Assembly (NCBI RefSeq): GCF_024586915.1
Contig: NZ_JANBVS010000015.1
Span: 62,001 to 126,000 of the forward strand
DNA: 64,000 nucleotides
Origin: Bradyrhizobium sp. SRS-191
GTDB taxonomy: Bacteria; Pseudomonadota; Alphaproteobacteria; Rhizobiales; Xanthobacteraceae
Direction of reading: 5' to 3'
This document shows positions 57,122 to 64,000 of the stretch, piece after piece; position 1 is the stretch's first letter; the number at the start of each line of letters is the position of its first letter. The notes below the pieces were generated by a model that worked only from the letters and a program-made list of their open reading frames with translations, was not told where the DNA came from and searched no databases. The position numbers and the translations under genes are program-made.

Positions 57122-58224
57122 GTCGGTGCTGGCCGAGGATAGACCGGTCTGGTCGCGCTAGGAGGTTGGCTCGATGTTGCGGGCGCGGCGTTTCGCGTTC
57201 GCGCGTCGACCGTCCACGCACATTCCACGCGGGTCCCGCGCGGCGAGGCTGGCTCGATCGTCAATGAAGCGCCGATCAGGCGAGCGCGATACTCCATGCT
57301 CCGCAACCCTATGCCGGTGGCTTCGAGCCGGCGTTGCCCTGTGCCGATGCCGTTGTCCACGACGCTCAGCAAGATCCGACCCTCGCGATGGCGCAAGCGA
57401 ATGACGATCCGTGTGGCTTTGGCGTGTGCGACGACGTTGCTGACGGCCTCCTGAACGATCCGATAGAGATGCGTGGCGACCTGGGCATCCAGGCTGGGCA
57501 GATGCTGGTCATGCAGAAGGATGCAGCTGATGGGATGTAACGAACCGATGTTCGTCGCCAAGGTCTCCAGCGCCAGGGGCAGGCTCGAGGGCGTCAACCC
57601 GGCGCAGTCCAATCCCCGGCCGAGATTCCGTGCGTCCCCCACGCTCTGCTTGAGAAGGGCCGTGAGCTCGGCTGCGGCTGCGGCCGCGGGATCGGCGCGT
57701 CCTGCCAATTTGCGCGCAAGCGTCGCGCTGAGAGTGCATATGCCGGCCAGGCTCTGACACAAGCCGTCGTGCAACTCGCGGCCAATCCGCGCCTTCTCCC
57801 GATCTGCGGCCTCGATGAGTTCACGTTGCAAGCGACGCTCGCCGGTCACGTCACGCCCGATCGCTCCGATCCCCGGTCGCATGGGCGAGGTGGCCAGCTT
57901 CCAAATCATCCGGAGTTCGGTCCCATCCTTGCCGCGCAGGCGGTTCTCGAAGCCTCTCGTCCCGGCGCCTCCGGCCGCGTCGTACAGCGCGGCTGCGGTC
58001 GCGGCGCGATCGTCGGGATGCGCGAAGTCGATGAAACGCCTGCGATTGAGATCTGCTTTCGTCCATCCAAGGCGCGCTTCCCAGGACATGTTGACGCGCT
58101 CCAATCGGCCGCTGCCGTCGATGAGGCACGCCAAATCGCTGCTCAATTCGAATAAACTTTCAAACCGGGCCTCGTCGCTAGTCGGTGCCGTCCAAACAGT
58201 GTTCGAGCCGCACTGGCCTGACAT
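57118..58224 (-). CDS. PAS-domain HisKA_3 sensor histidine kinase
   Basis: A 368-residue cytosolic kinase with no membrane segments. An N-terminal PAS domain (about 17-125: LFELSSDLACLIDGSGRLER, WEARLGWTKADLNRR) is followed by the HisKA_3 motif EKARIGRELHDGLCQSLAG with H152, and a HATPase domain (NNG IG-type DNGIGTG, GIGLRSMEYRARLIG). It belongs to the NarX/DegS/LiaS type. The gene forms a coupled pair with the 56441-57121 regulator. Confidence 0.9.
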   Translation of the reverse strand: MSGQCGSNTVWTAPTSDEARFESLFELSSDLACLIDGSGRLERVNMSWEARLGWTKADLNRRRFIDFAHPDDRAATAAALYDAAGGAGTRGFENRLRGKDGTELRMIWKLATSPMRPGIGAIGRDVTGERRLQRELIEAADREKARIGRELHDGLCQSLAGICTLSATLARKLAGRADPAAAAAAELTALLKQSVGDARNLGRGLDCAGLTPSSLPLALETLATNIGSLHPISCILLHDQHLPSLDAQVATHLYRIVQEAVSNVVAHAKATRIVIRLRHREGRILLSVVDNGIGTGQRRLEATGIGLRSMEYRARLIGASLTIEPASPRGTRVECAWTVDARTRNAAPATSSQPPSATRPVYPRPAPT

Positions 58225-59482
58225 ACATAGACTCCCGCCATTCGAGGAGTGGCCAATTTGATGAGATAAGAGAAGTAAGTTAGTCGCGTTGGTGTTCGAT
58301 CAAAAATCACTCGAGCACTCGCGTGAAATTACTCAACTTCAGATTGTATGGTTCGATTGTTCGCCGGTCAAGCGGCTGCGTGGTGTCGTGCCGGAGACAA
58401 GATGCGCATTGACGAAAATACTCTGCGCGCGCAATTCGCACTCTGTTCGGAGTGGTTGGCGCCTTTGTAGACAAGCGAAAAGTTGATCCTAATTGTTGCC
58501 AATGCGCTGCGGTGGTGCAGAGGATGTCTCGGTGACCGTGTTCATTGAAATGACAAGAGCCGCGAATGACTGTTTCGATGGGCGGAGGTGCGAGCCGATG
58601 TCGCTTGAGTGAGAAGGTGGCTGCGTGCGAGGCGCCGATCGCGAGATCATCAGTGCGGCCGGCGCTCTGCATGTCGGCCTGGGCACGGTGATCTTGCCCG
58701 TCGGGCAAATCAGTCGCGCTTGTCATGCGTGAGATCGAACGCCGGCATCGCCAACACGCGTCAGGCGAACTGAAATCGCAAGCCGGATCAACCCGATGTC
58801 GAAAGATCGTTCCTCTCACAACAAAGGTCTTTCTTTTTTCCAGAAATCATGCATGATGTACGCATCCCGCCTCGATGAGAGGGACGTTGCGCGCGATCGT
58901 CACGACACGTGAGGCGGGGATGCGGTGGCCGTGAGGTGTCGCAGCATGTGCTTGCACGTGCGGACGAACGACACGTCACGGACGCGAAGTCGTGTGGTCC
59001 TGGCCTCCCGATGCCGAGGTCAAGGTCGCGTCGAGAGCTTTCGCCCTCGCGCGGACGACGGGGTCAATCAGCCGGTCCCCGGGGAGAGCGCGAAAGAAGC
59101 GTTAAGACCGCCGCGCAGGGAATGCCGGATGACCGGCTGAACCTGTGGTACCTGCCGCCTGCATTCTTGTTCGCAGGCGGGCCATGGGTTGCGGCCAGCA
59201 CCCGGCATTCCCTGCGCCCTCTCGATTCATCGAAGGGCCTCATCGATCGCAGGACTCGGGCGTGATCCGCCGCGAGACGGCGAACGCGCGTGCGCTGTTT
59301 GAAGCGTGGATAGCAATGAGCCATCTCTCCGCCTGAGGGCGCGGAGCTGCGGCGCTGTCTGTCGTCGCCGCCGCGACGTTTCGTTCCCGCTGACATGATG
59401 AAGTTTCAGCCATCTGGAACCGGAACTACAGGCGATCTCTCGGTGTTGAGCGGGCACCTTGAACACACTGGAGGAGAGAATG
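58225..59482. other. Long intergenic region with structured repeat, copy B
   Basis: About 1.26 kb between the kinase gene and the DUF1236 gene. It holds the structured element at 58861-59285. Before that lies sequence with a palindromic word GCCCGTCGGGC (near 58696-58706) typical of bradyrhizobial intergenic repeats. A 170-residue open frame on the minus strand at 58.3-58.8 kb is arginine-rich and unlike a real protein. Confidence 0.6.
58861..59285. repeat. Structured dispersed element, copy B
   Basis: Matches 22631-23050 in order and spacing. The long-range stem is GCGCAGGGAATGCCGG/CCGGCATTCCCTGCGC (59113-59128 with 59202-59217), whose inner bases differ from copy A on both sides so that pairing is kept. 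The hairpin CCGCCTGC/GCAGGCGG is conserved at 59155-59180. Confidence 0.75.
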
Positions 59483-59872
59483 ATGAGGACCCGTCTTGCC
59501 GTTTCGCTGATCGCCACCTCGCTGCTGGCGTCGACCGCTGCCTTCGCCCAATCGACCACCGTCGAAGGCGCCGCCAATGGCGCAGCGGCCGGCGGCGCCG
59601 TCGCCGGTCCGGTCGGCGCCATGGTTGGTGGCACTGTCGGTGCGGCCGTTGGTGCGGCCGTGGAGATTCCGAACGCGGTGATCACCTCGATCGATGCCGA
59701 GCGTGCGCCGTCGGTGGTGGTGCGTGAGCGCGTCGTCGTCGGCGAGCCGCTGCCGGACACGGTGGAGCTGCGCCCGGTGCCGCGCTACACCGAGTACCGT
59801 TATGCCGTGGTGAATGATCGCCGCGTGATCGTCGATCCGCGCACCCGCCGCGTCATCAAGATCATCGAGTGA
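59483..59872 (+). CDS. DUF1236 family exported protein
   Basis: A 129-residue protein. A signal peptide (MRTRLAVSLIATSLLASTAAFA) leads into a Gly/Ala-rich AAGGAVAGPVGAMVGGTVGA segment with glycine-zipper character, then the DUF1236 domain ending YRYAVVNDRRVIVDPRTRRV. Proteins of this type are common in Bradyrhizobium and are thought to be periplasmic or outer-membrane linked. GGAGGAG precedes the ATG pair at 59480/59483; 59483 has the better spacing. Confidence 0.9.
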   Translation: MRTRLAVSLIATSLLASTAAFAQSTTVEGAANGAAAGGAVAGPVGAMVGGTVGAAVGAAVEIPNAVITSIDAERAPSVVVRERVVVGEPLPDTVELRPVPRYTEYRYAVVNDRRVIVDPRTRRVIKIIE

Positions 59873-59890
59873 TCTGACGCTCTCACGAAC

Positions 59891-59925
59891 AGGGGCCTCG
59901 CTGCAGCCGCGGCGGGGCCTCTTTT
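59891..59925 (+). terminator. Probable terminator after the DUF1236 gene
   Basis: AGGGGCCTCGC pairs with GCGGGGCCTCT as an 11-bp RNA stem with two G-U pairs, followed by TTT, 18 bp after the stop codon. It ends at the stop codon of the convergent VanZ gene. Confidence 0.75.
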
Positions 59926-60278
59926 CATGCCGCCTGCGGGCGAAGCTGCCGAATGAGCCAGTCGATGGCCGCAGCGAGACCGAAGCCGATGCAGGCGGCC
60001 GCGGCGTCGACAATGAAATCCTCCAGACGCGCGTGTCGTCCGGGCGCCAGGAACTGGGCGAGCTCGAGTGCTCCGATCAGGATGACTGCGATCCCGGCCG
60101 TCAGCAGCCGATGACTGCGATAGGCGAGACCGAACGCAAGTCCGACCAGGATGAAGGCGAGAGCATGCTCGCCATCCTGCCCGAGATGGGAATGCGGCCG
60201 AAACTTCGGGGGACCGAGGGTCGCGAAGGCAACGGCTGCGGCGAGCAGCCAGGCCGAGACACGAAATGCGATTTTCAT
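59925..60278 (-). CDS. VanZ-family small membrane protein
   Basis: A 117-residue protein with three to four membrane segments and the VanZ-like pattern FRPHSHLGQDGEHALAFILV, LIGALELAQFLAPGRHARL and EDFIVDAAAACIGFGL. VanZ-like proteins are of poorly known function; glycopeptide resistance is only shown for a few. The ATG at 60278 is used. Confidence 0.82.
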   Translation of the reverse strand: MKIAFRVSAWLLAAAVAFATLGPPKFRPHSHLGQDGEHALAFILVGLAFGLAYRSHRLLTAGIAVILIGALELAQFLAPGRHARLEDFIVDAAAACIGFGLAAAIDWLIRQLRPQAA

Positions 60279-60444
60279 CCCCAATGCTTAGCATGTTCTG
60301 GGCCATCAGCCCCGCTCACACCGGGTTGAGACCGTGGTGTAGTTAACGACGCAAGCAGCAAACAGCGGATTGTTAACGCAGCCAAACCGGGCTCCGCGAT
60401 GGCGTTTCCTGGCCTGAGGCGGGTATGGGCACGCCGGCGCGTCG

Positions 60445-61044
60445 TCATAGCGGCTGCCTCACTCCCAGGCCCTGCATGAAGCGCTCGCGGATCTGCACCG
60501 GATCACGCCGGGTGGCGCCGACGCCCGGTCTGTCGTCGATTTTCGCCGCAATCAGCATCGGGCCGGGCGTGTCGCGTGAGAGATCGACCAGACGTTCGAA
60601 ATCTGCCTCGTCCGCGGCCCAATGGCAGGACGCGATGCCGCAGCCCGCGGCAATGGCCACGATGTCGGCCCGCTGGGCCGGTGTCGGTTGGCTGCCGGTG
60701 ATCTGGTAGATGCCATTGTCCACCACGATGATGACCAGATTGTCCGGCGCCAGCGTCGCGATCGTGGTCAGGCAGCCGAGCTGCATCAGCAGCGAGCCGT
60801 CGCCTTCGAGCGCGAACACCCGCCGTTGCGGTTGCGCCAGCGCGACGCCGAGCGCGATGGGACAGGCCAGCCCCATGCTGCCGAGCATGTAGAAATTCTG
60901 CGGCCGCGGGCCGGCCGCCCACAGGTCGAAATTGGTGTTGCCGATGCCGCCGATCACGGCCTCCTCGTGCGTCAGCTTGGCGACCAGGCGACAGGTGAGA
61001 TCATGGCGGTTCATGACCTTGGTGTTGGGGATGGCCGCACTCAT
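60445..61044 (-). CDS. ComE-like TPP-binding subunit of a 2-oxoacid decarboxylase
   Basis: A 199-residue C-terminal-type TPP domain. The motif EGDGSLLMQLGCLTTIATLA with VVDNGIYQ binds TPP and magnesium. Together with the upstream gene it gives the two-subunit architecture of sulfopyruvate decarboxylase (ComDE) and of related phosphonopyruvate decarboxylases. It overlaps the upstream gene by ATGA. The substrate cannot be settled from sequence. Confidence 0.85.
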   Translation of the reverse strand: MSAAIPNTKVMNRHDLTCRLVAKLTHEEAVIGGIGNTNFDLWAAGPRPQNFYMLGSMGLACPIALGVALAQPQRRVFALEGDGSLLMQLGCLTTIATLAPDNLVIIVVDNGIYQITGSQPTPAQRADIVAIAAGCGIASCHWAADEADFERLVDLSRDTPGPMLIAAKIDDRPGVGATRRDPVQIRERFMQGLGVRQPL

Positions 61045-61589
61045 GCGAACACCTTTCCGCCGGTGAGCAGGGGCGAGAGGATCAGCGCCACCGGCGCCTG
61101 TGTCGCCAACGCCTGCTTGATCGAGCGGTCGACGGTGAATTCGAGTTCGTCGAGGCGGGTCATGGTGTGATGCTCCATCGCCAGGGCGTCGAGCACCGGC
61201 CGCATCGTCCGGCACACCAGCGACTGGCCGAGATTGAACTCGCCGAGCGTGCCGCGCTCGGAGACGATCATGATCAGCGGGATCTGGCAGGGCACGACCA
61301 GCGAGGCGAGCACATTCGGCAGGGTCGCAAAGCCGGAGGTCTGCATCAGCAGCGCGCCGCGCCGCCCGCCCATCCAGGCGCCGGCGAGAATGCCCACGGC
61401 TTCCTCCTCGCGCGCGGTGGCGAAGGTGGTGAAGAACGGGTCGTCGCGGAGGCCTTGGATCAGGGGCGTCAGCACACGGTCGGGTACGTAGGGGACGAGC
61501 GTGACCTCGTTGCGCTTGAAGGTGCGCAGGATGATGTCGGGCCAGCTCGGCGCGGATGGGGATCGCGCCGCCTCGGCGTCAGTGGACAT
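61041..61589 (-). CDS. ComD-like TPP subunit of a 2-oxoacid decarboxylase
   Basis: A 182-residue N-terminal-type (PYR) TPP domain. The catalytic-type glutamate is in TAREEEAVGILAGAWMGG, followed by the ALLMQTSGFATLPNVLASLV signature of sulfopyruvate/phosphonopyruvate decarboxylases. It starts at 61589 and overlaps the ComE-like gene by 4 bp. It diverges from a 2-hydroxyacid dehydrogenase, which suggests a reduced or oxidised 2-oxoacid handled by both. Confidence 0.85.
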   Translation of the reverse strand: MSTDAEAARSPSAPSWPDIILRTFKRNEVTLVPYVPDRVLTPLIQGLRDDPFFTTFATAREEEAVGILAGAWMGGRRGALLMQTSGFATLPNVLASLVVPCQIPLIMIVSERGTLGEFNLGQSLVCRTMRPVLDALAMEHHTMTRLDELEFTVDRSIKQALATQAPVALILSPLLTGGKVFA

Positions 61590-61724
61590 GGTTCCTCCCG
61601 CTCTTGGCTGGCGGCGTGGGGGGCCGAGCTTGACGCCGCCGGATCGATTGTCAACATGCCGGCCGGTTTGGCATTCCGCCTTTCGTGTCCGGCAAGAAGC
61701 AAGAAACCAGGAGGTCGCCTGTTC

Positions 61725-62774
61725 ATGGCCGCGAATTCCAAGCGCGTGTTCTATGTCAAATATCTCGCCCACCCGATCTTCAGCGAGCTGCTGGCGGCGC
61801 GGCCCGACGTCCGGCTCGACCGGCTGGAGAACGAGAGTGCCGAGGCTGACACGGCACAGATCCTCGCGGCGGCCCATGCCTACCAGATCGGTGCGGCCCG
61901 CGACGAGCTGGCGCCGCGCTTCCATGTCGACGCTGATCTCTTGCGTCGTGCGCCGGGCCTGCTGATCGTCTCGAGCAACGGCGCGGGCTACGATCCGGTC
62001 GATGTCGAGGCCTGCACGAGAGCCGGCGTCCTGGTCGTCAACCAGTCCGGCGGCAATGCGCACTCGGTCGCCGAGCACACGCTGGGGATGATGCTGACCC
62101 TGTCGAAGCGCATCATCCAGTCCGACCGCCGGCTGCGCCGTGAGCCCAACGTCAACCGCAACGATCTGATCGGCAACGAGGTGCAGGGCCGCACGGTCGG
62201 CATCGTCGGGCTCGGCAATGTCGGTCGAAGGGTGGCCGAGCTGTGCCGCGGTCTGCTGGGCATGACGGCGCTGGCCTATGATCCTTATCTCTCGGCCGAG
62301 GAGATCGCCGCGCGCGGCGCGGAGAAGGTGGAGCTTGATGACCTGATGCGGCGCTCCGACTTCGTCTCGATCAACTGCCCGCTGACCCGGGAGAGCCGGG
62401 GCATGATCGGCGCACGCGAGTTCGCGCTGATGCAGCCGAGCGCCTATTTCGTCACCACCGCCCGCGGTTTCATCCATGACGAGGATGCGCTGCTGGCGGC
62501 GTTGACCGAGCAGCGCATCGCGGGCGCCGGGCTCGACGTCTGGTCCAAGGAGCCGCCGCCGCCGGAGCATCCGCTGCTGCAGCTCGACAACGTCCTGGCG
62601 AGCCCGCATACGGCCGGCGTGACTCGCGAGGCCCGGCAGAACATGGGCCGCATCGCTGCCGAGCAGCTGCTCGCCGCGCTCGACGGCGGCCGGCCAGAGC
62701 GGCTGATCAACCCCGAGGCCTGGCCGCGCTACAGCGCCCGGTTCCGCGAGGTGTTCGGAGTGATGCCGGAGTAG
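61725..62774 (+). CDS. D-isomer-specific 2-hydroxyacid dehydrogenase
   Basis: A 349-residue NAD(P)-dependent dehydrogenase. The Rossmann motif is GIVGLGNVGRRVAELC. The catalytic Arg is probably in SINCPLTRESRGMI, the Glu in VWSKEPPPPEHPL, and the histidine in SPHTAGVTREARQNMG. AGGAGG lies ahead of the ATG at 61725. The divergent neighbour is the ComDE-like decarboxylase, so the pair may process a hydroxy acid through its oxoacid to an aldehyde. Confidence 0.9.
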   Translation: MAANSKRVFYVKYLAHPIFSELLAARPDVRLDRLENESAEADTAQILAAAHAYQIGAARDELAPRFHVDADLLRRAPGLLIVSSNGAGYDPVDVEACTRAGVLVVNQSGGNAHSVAEHTLGMMLTLSKRIIQSDRRLRREPNVNRNDLIGNEVQGRTVGIVGLGNVGRRVAELCRGLLGMTALAYDPYLSAEEIAARGAEKVELDDLMRRSDFVSINCPLTRESRGMIGAREFALMQPSAYFVTTARGFIHDEDALLAALTEQRIAGAGLDVWSKEPPPPEHPLLQLDNVLASPHTAGVTREARQNMGRIAAEQLLAALDGGRPERLINPEAWPRYSARFREVFGVMPE

Positions 62775-63207
62775 AAGGGAGAGGCGTAAGACGAGGAGAA
62801 GATTTCATACGTCGCAGGCCGCGGTGCAGCAAGGAATCTTCTCTCCAGAGCGGCCGCGGCGAAGCAGCCATTGCTATTTTCGCCGCCGTCTCGACAGCCG
62901 GCAGGTGGCCGATCATTTTTCATGAAGCGCCATGAGCTTAAGTCTGATCTTTCGCTCGGCGCCGAAGGGAAAATGGTCCGATGCGCCGGTTGAATGCCAT
63001 CCTGAGATCGACTCCTGGCCGCGTGCGGCGCGCGGTCTCCAGGTTCGTCGCCATCGCCGCCGCGAGCCTGCCTGCCGCCGGCGCCTGAGCGCCGGTTCCG
63101 CCAGCTGCATCAAATATTTGCGTCGGCCGCCTGATATCGGTCAACAGCGGACCGCGAGGCGCGGTAACATCAGCTTCGAGCACTGCTTCAACAGGCAGGG
63201 AGGTTGC
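62775..63207. other. Intergenic region
   Basis: About 430 bp between the dehydrogenase and a small plus-strand gene. Arginine-rich frames on both strands have no family resemblance. No repeat, riboswitch or terminator was recognised. Confidence 0.5.
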
Positions 63208-63420
63208 ATGTCGCGCTATGTCATCCATTTCATGAAAGACGTGCTGGGCGAGAACGGCCGCCAGTGCGAAATCTGCCAGAGCACGCTGGAGGTTGAGGCC
63301 GAGAGCGAAGGCGAGGCGGCAGAGATCGCCAAGCAGGAATTCTGCAAGACACAGAATTTGCGCGACTGGTCGCTGCACGCCGACCGCATGCAGGTGAAGG
63401 CGGCGGATTTCCCGTCCTGA
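63208..63420 (+). CDS. Small conserved hypothetical protein
   Basis: A 70-residue protein, MSRYVIHFMKDVLGENGRQC onward. The two close cysteines in QCEICQSTLEV might bind metal but are not followed by a second pair. This type is conserved in Bradyrhizobium by my recollection, without function. GGGAGG precedes the ATG by a good distance. Confidence 0.7.
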   Translation: MSRYVIHFMKDVLGENGRQCEICQSTLEVEAESEGEAAEIAKQEFCKTQNLRDWSLHADRMQVKAADFPS

Positions 63421-63428
63421 TCGAGGGC

Positions 63429-64000
63429 TCAGCGTCCGAGCAGGGCCGGCGCCTCGGACGTGCCCGGACCCAGGGAGCGCTGAACCATCACGGTGTCGGA
63501 CCAGCGGCCGTAGCGGTAGGCGACGCCGGGCAGCAGGCCGACCCTGATGAAGCCGAAGCGCTCGTGGATCCCGAGCGAAGCGGTGTTGTCGGCATCGATA
63601 TAGCCGATCATCTGCCGATAGCCGGCGGCGGCCGAGGCATCGATCAGCGCCTGCATCAACAGCCGGCCGACGCCGCGGCCGAGATGCTCGTGATGGACGT
63701 AGATGGAGTGCTTGACCGCGAAGCGGTAGGCCGGCCGCTTCCGGAACTGGACCACATAGGCATAGCCGACGACCTCGCCGCGATAGGTCGCGACGAGATG
63801 CGGCAGGCGGTGGTTGCGCAGATTCTTGCGTCGCTGCTTGAGATCATCCGGCTCCGGCGCACCGGTGCCGGCCGCGCTGTCCTCGACCCCGCGGCGGACG
63901 TGTCGACGGTAGATCGCAAGCATCGCCTCGACGTCCTCGTCCCGCGAGGGACGGACGAGGACTTGCGGTTCAGTCTCGATCGCCGTGACCGTGGTGTCCA
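63429..64000 (-). CDS. GNAT-family N-acetyltransferase, 5' end at window edge
   Basis: The frame is open to the window edge and reads DTTVTAIETEPQVLVRPSRD before the internal ATG at 63923. The acetyl-CoA motif is HHEHLGRGVGRLLMQALID, with YRQMIGYIDADNTASLGIHE and RFGFIRVGLLPGVAYRYGRW typical of phosphinothricin/RimI-like acetyltransferases. The last two bases of the window read TG in this frame, so an ATG one base beyond is likely. Substrate unknown. Confidence 0.88.
   Translation of the reverse strand, partial: DTTVTAIETEPQVLVRPSRDEDVEAMLAIYRRHVRRGVEDSAAGTGAPEPDDLKQRRKNLRNHRLPHLVATYRGEVVGYAYVVQFRKRPAYRFAVKHSIYVHHEHLGRGVGRLLMQALIDASAAAGYRQMIGYIDADNTASLGIHERFGFIRVGLLPGVAYRYGRWSDTVMVQRSLGPGTSEAPALLGR

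Noticed and set aside
58307..58819. A 170-residue minus-strand frame in the long intergenic region
   Set aside because: Composition is arginine- and histidine-rich, there is no ribosome site, and it overlaps repeat-type sequence.

Overview
This window looks like chromosome of a slow-growing alphaproteobacterial rhizobium, most probably Bradyrhizobium. The evidence is high GC with long antisense open frames, RecA, AlaRS and DUF1236 proteins typical of that group, an alphaproteobacterial LexA box (GAAC-N7-GAAC) before recA, a tandem glycine riboswitch before gcvT, and dispersed palindromic intergenic elements of a kind common in Bradyrhizobium. No rRNA, tRNA, CRISPR array or intact transposase was seen.

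Layout. 1-3.0 kb: end of an ADP-ribosylation/crystallin J1-like gene, SOS-controlled recA, and a DUF1835-like gene. 3.0-7.8 kb: glycine cleavage operon gcvT-gcvH-gcvP (minus) under a tandem glycine riboswitch. 8.0-12.5 kb: alaS, a cyclic-nucleotide-gated K+ channel, and a ParDE-type toxin-antitoxin pair. 12.5-19.7 kb: NAD-dependent Mo formate dehydrogenase operon fdsG-fdsB-fdsA-fdhD(fdsC)-fdsD with a divergent LysR regulator. 20-28.3 kb: YeeE/YedE transporter, ABM-like and ICMT-like proteins, a structured repeat, a PleC/DivJ-like sensor kinase, a CDF cation exporter and a quinone oxidoreductase. 28.4-47.2 kb: an oxalate catabolism region: CBS protein, two OFA-family oxalate/formate transporters, TctCBA, a 45-residue ORF, an accessory patch of small genes, frc, oxc, an FCD-GntR regulator and a divergent NDP-forming acyl-CoA synthetase. 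47.4-52.9 kb: IclR regulator, adenine deaminase, glyoxylate carboligase and hydroxypyruvate isomerase. 53-64 kb: small secreted protein, rifampin ADP-ribosyltransferase (arr), an orphan gene pair, a NarL-type two-component pair, a second copy of the structured repeat, DUF1236 and VanZ proteins, a ComDE-like TPP decarboxylase divergent from a 2-hydroxyacid dehydrogenase, a small conserved protein and a GNAT acetyltransferase.

How the genes work together. Oxalate imported by OFA carriers would be activated by Frc, decarboxylated by Oxc to formyl-CoA, and released as formate, which the Fds dehydrogenase 30 kb away oxidises to CO2 with NADH formation. Gcl and Hyi handle glyoxylate, and the Gcv system handles glycine, so much of C1/C2 metabolism is gathered here. 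The strongest new signal is a shared inverted operator, (C/T)TGG(C/T)ATA-N3-half-site, upstream of at least six transcription units of the oxalate region (CBS protein, both OFA genes, the 45-aa ORF, gntR-oxc-frc, acyl-CoA synthetase). It defines a candidate oxalate regulon with three members of unknown role. Two other unusual signals are direct repeats of the 3' end of frc that bracket small accessory gene patches, and a roughly 400-bp dispersed element (about 22.63 and 58.86 kb) whose two copies show compensatory changes in predicted helices.
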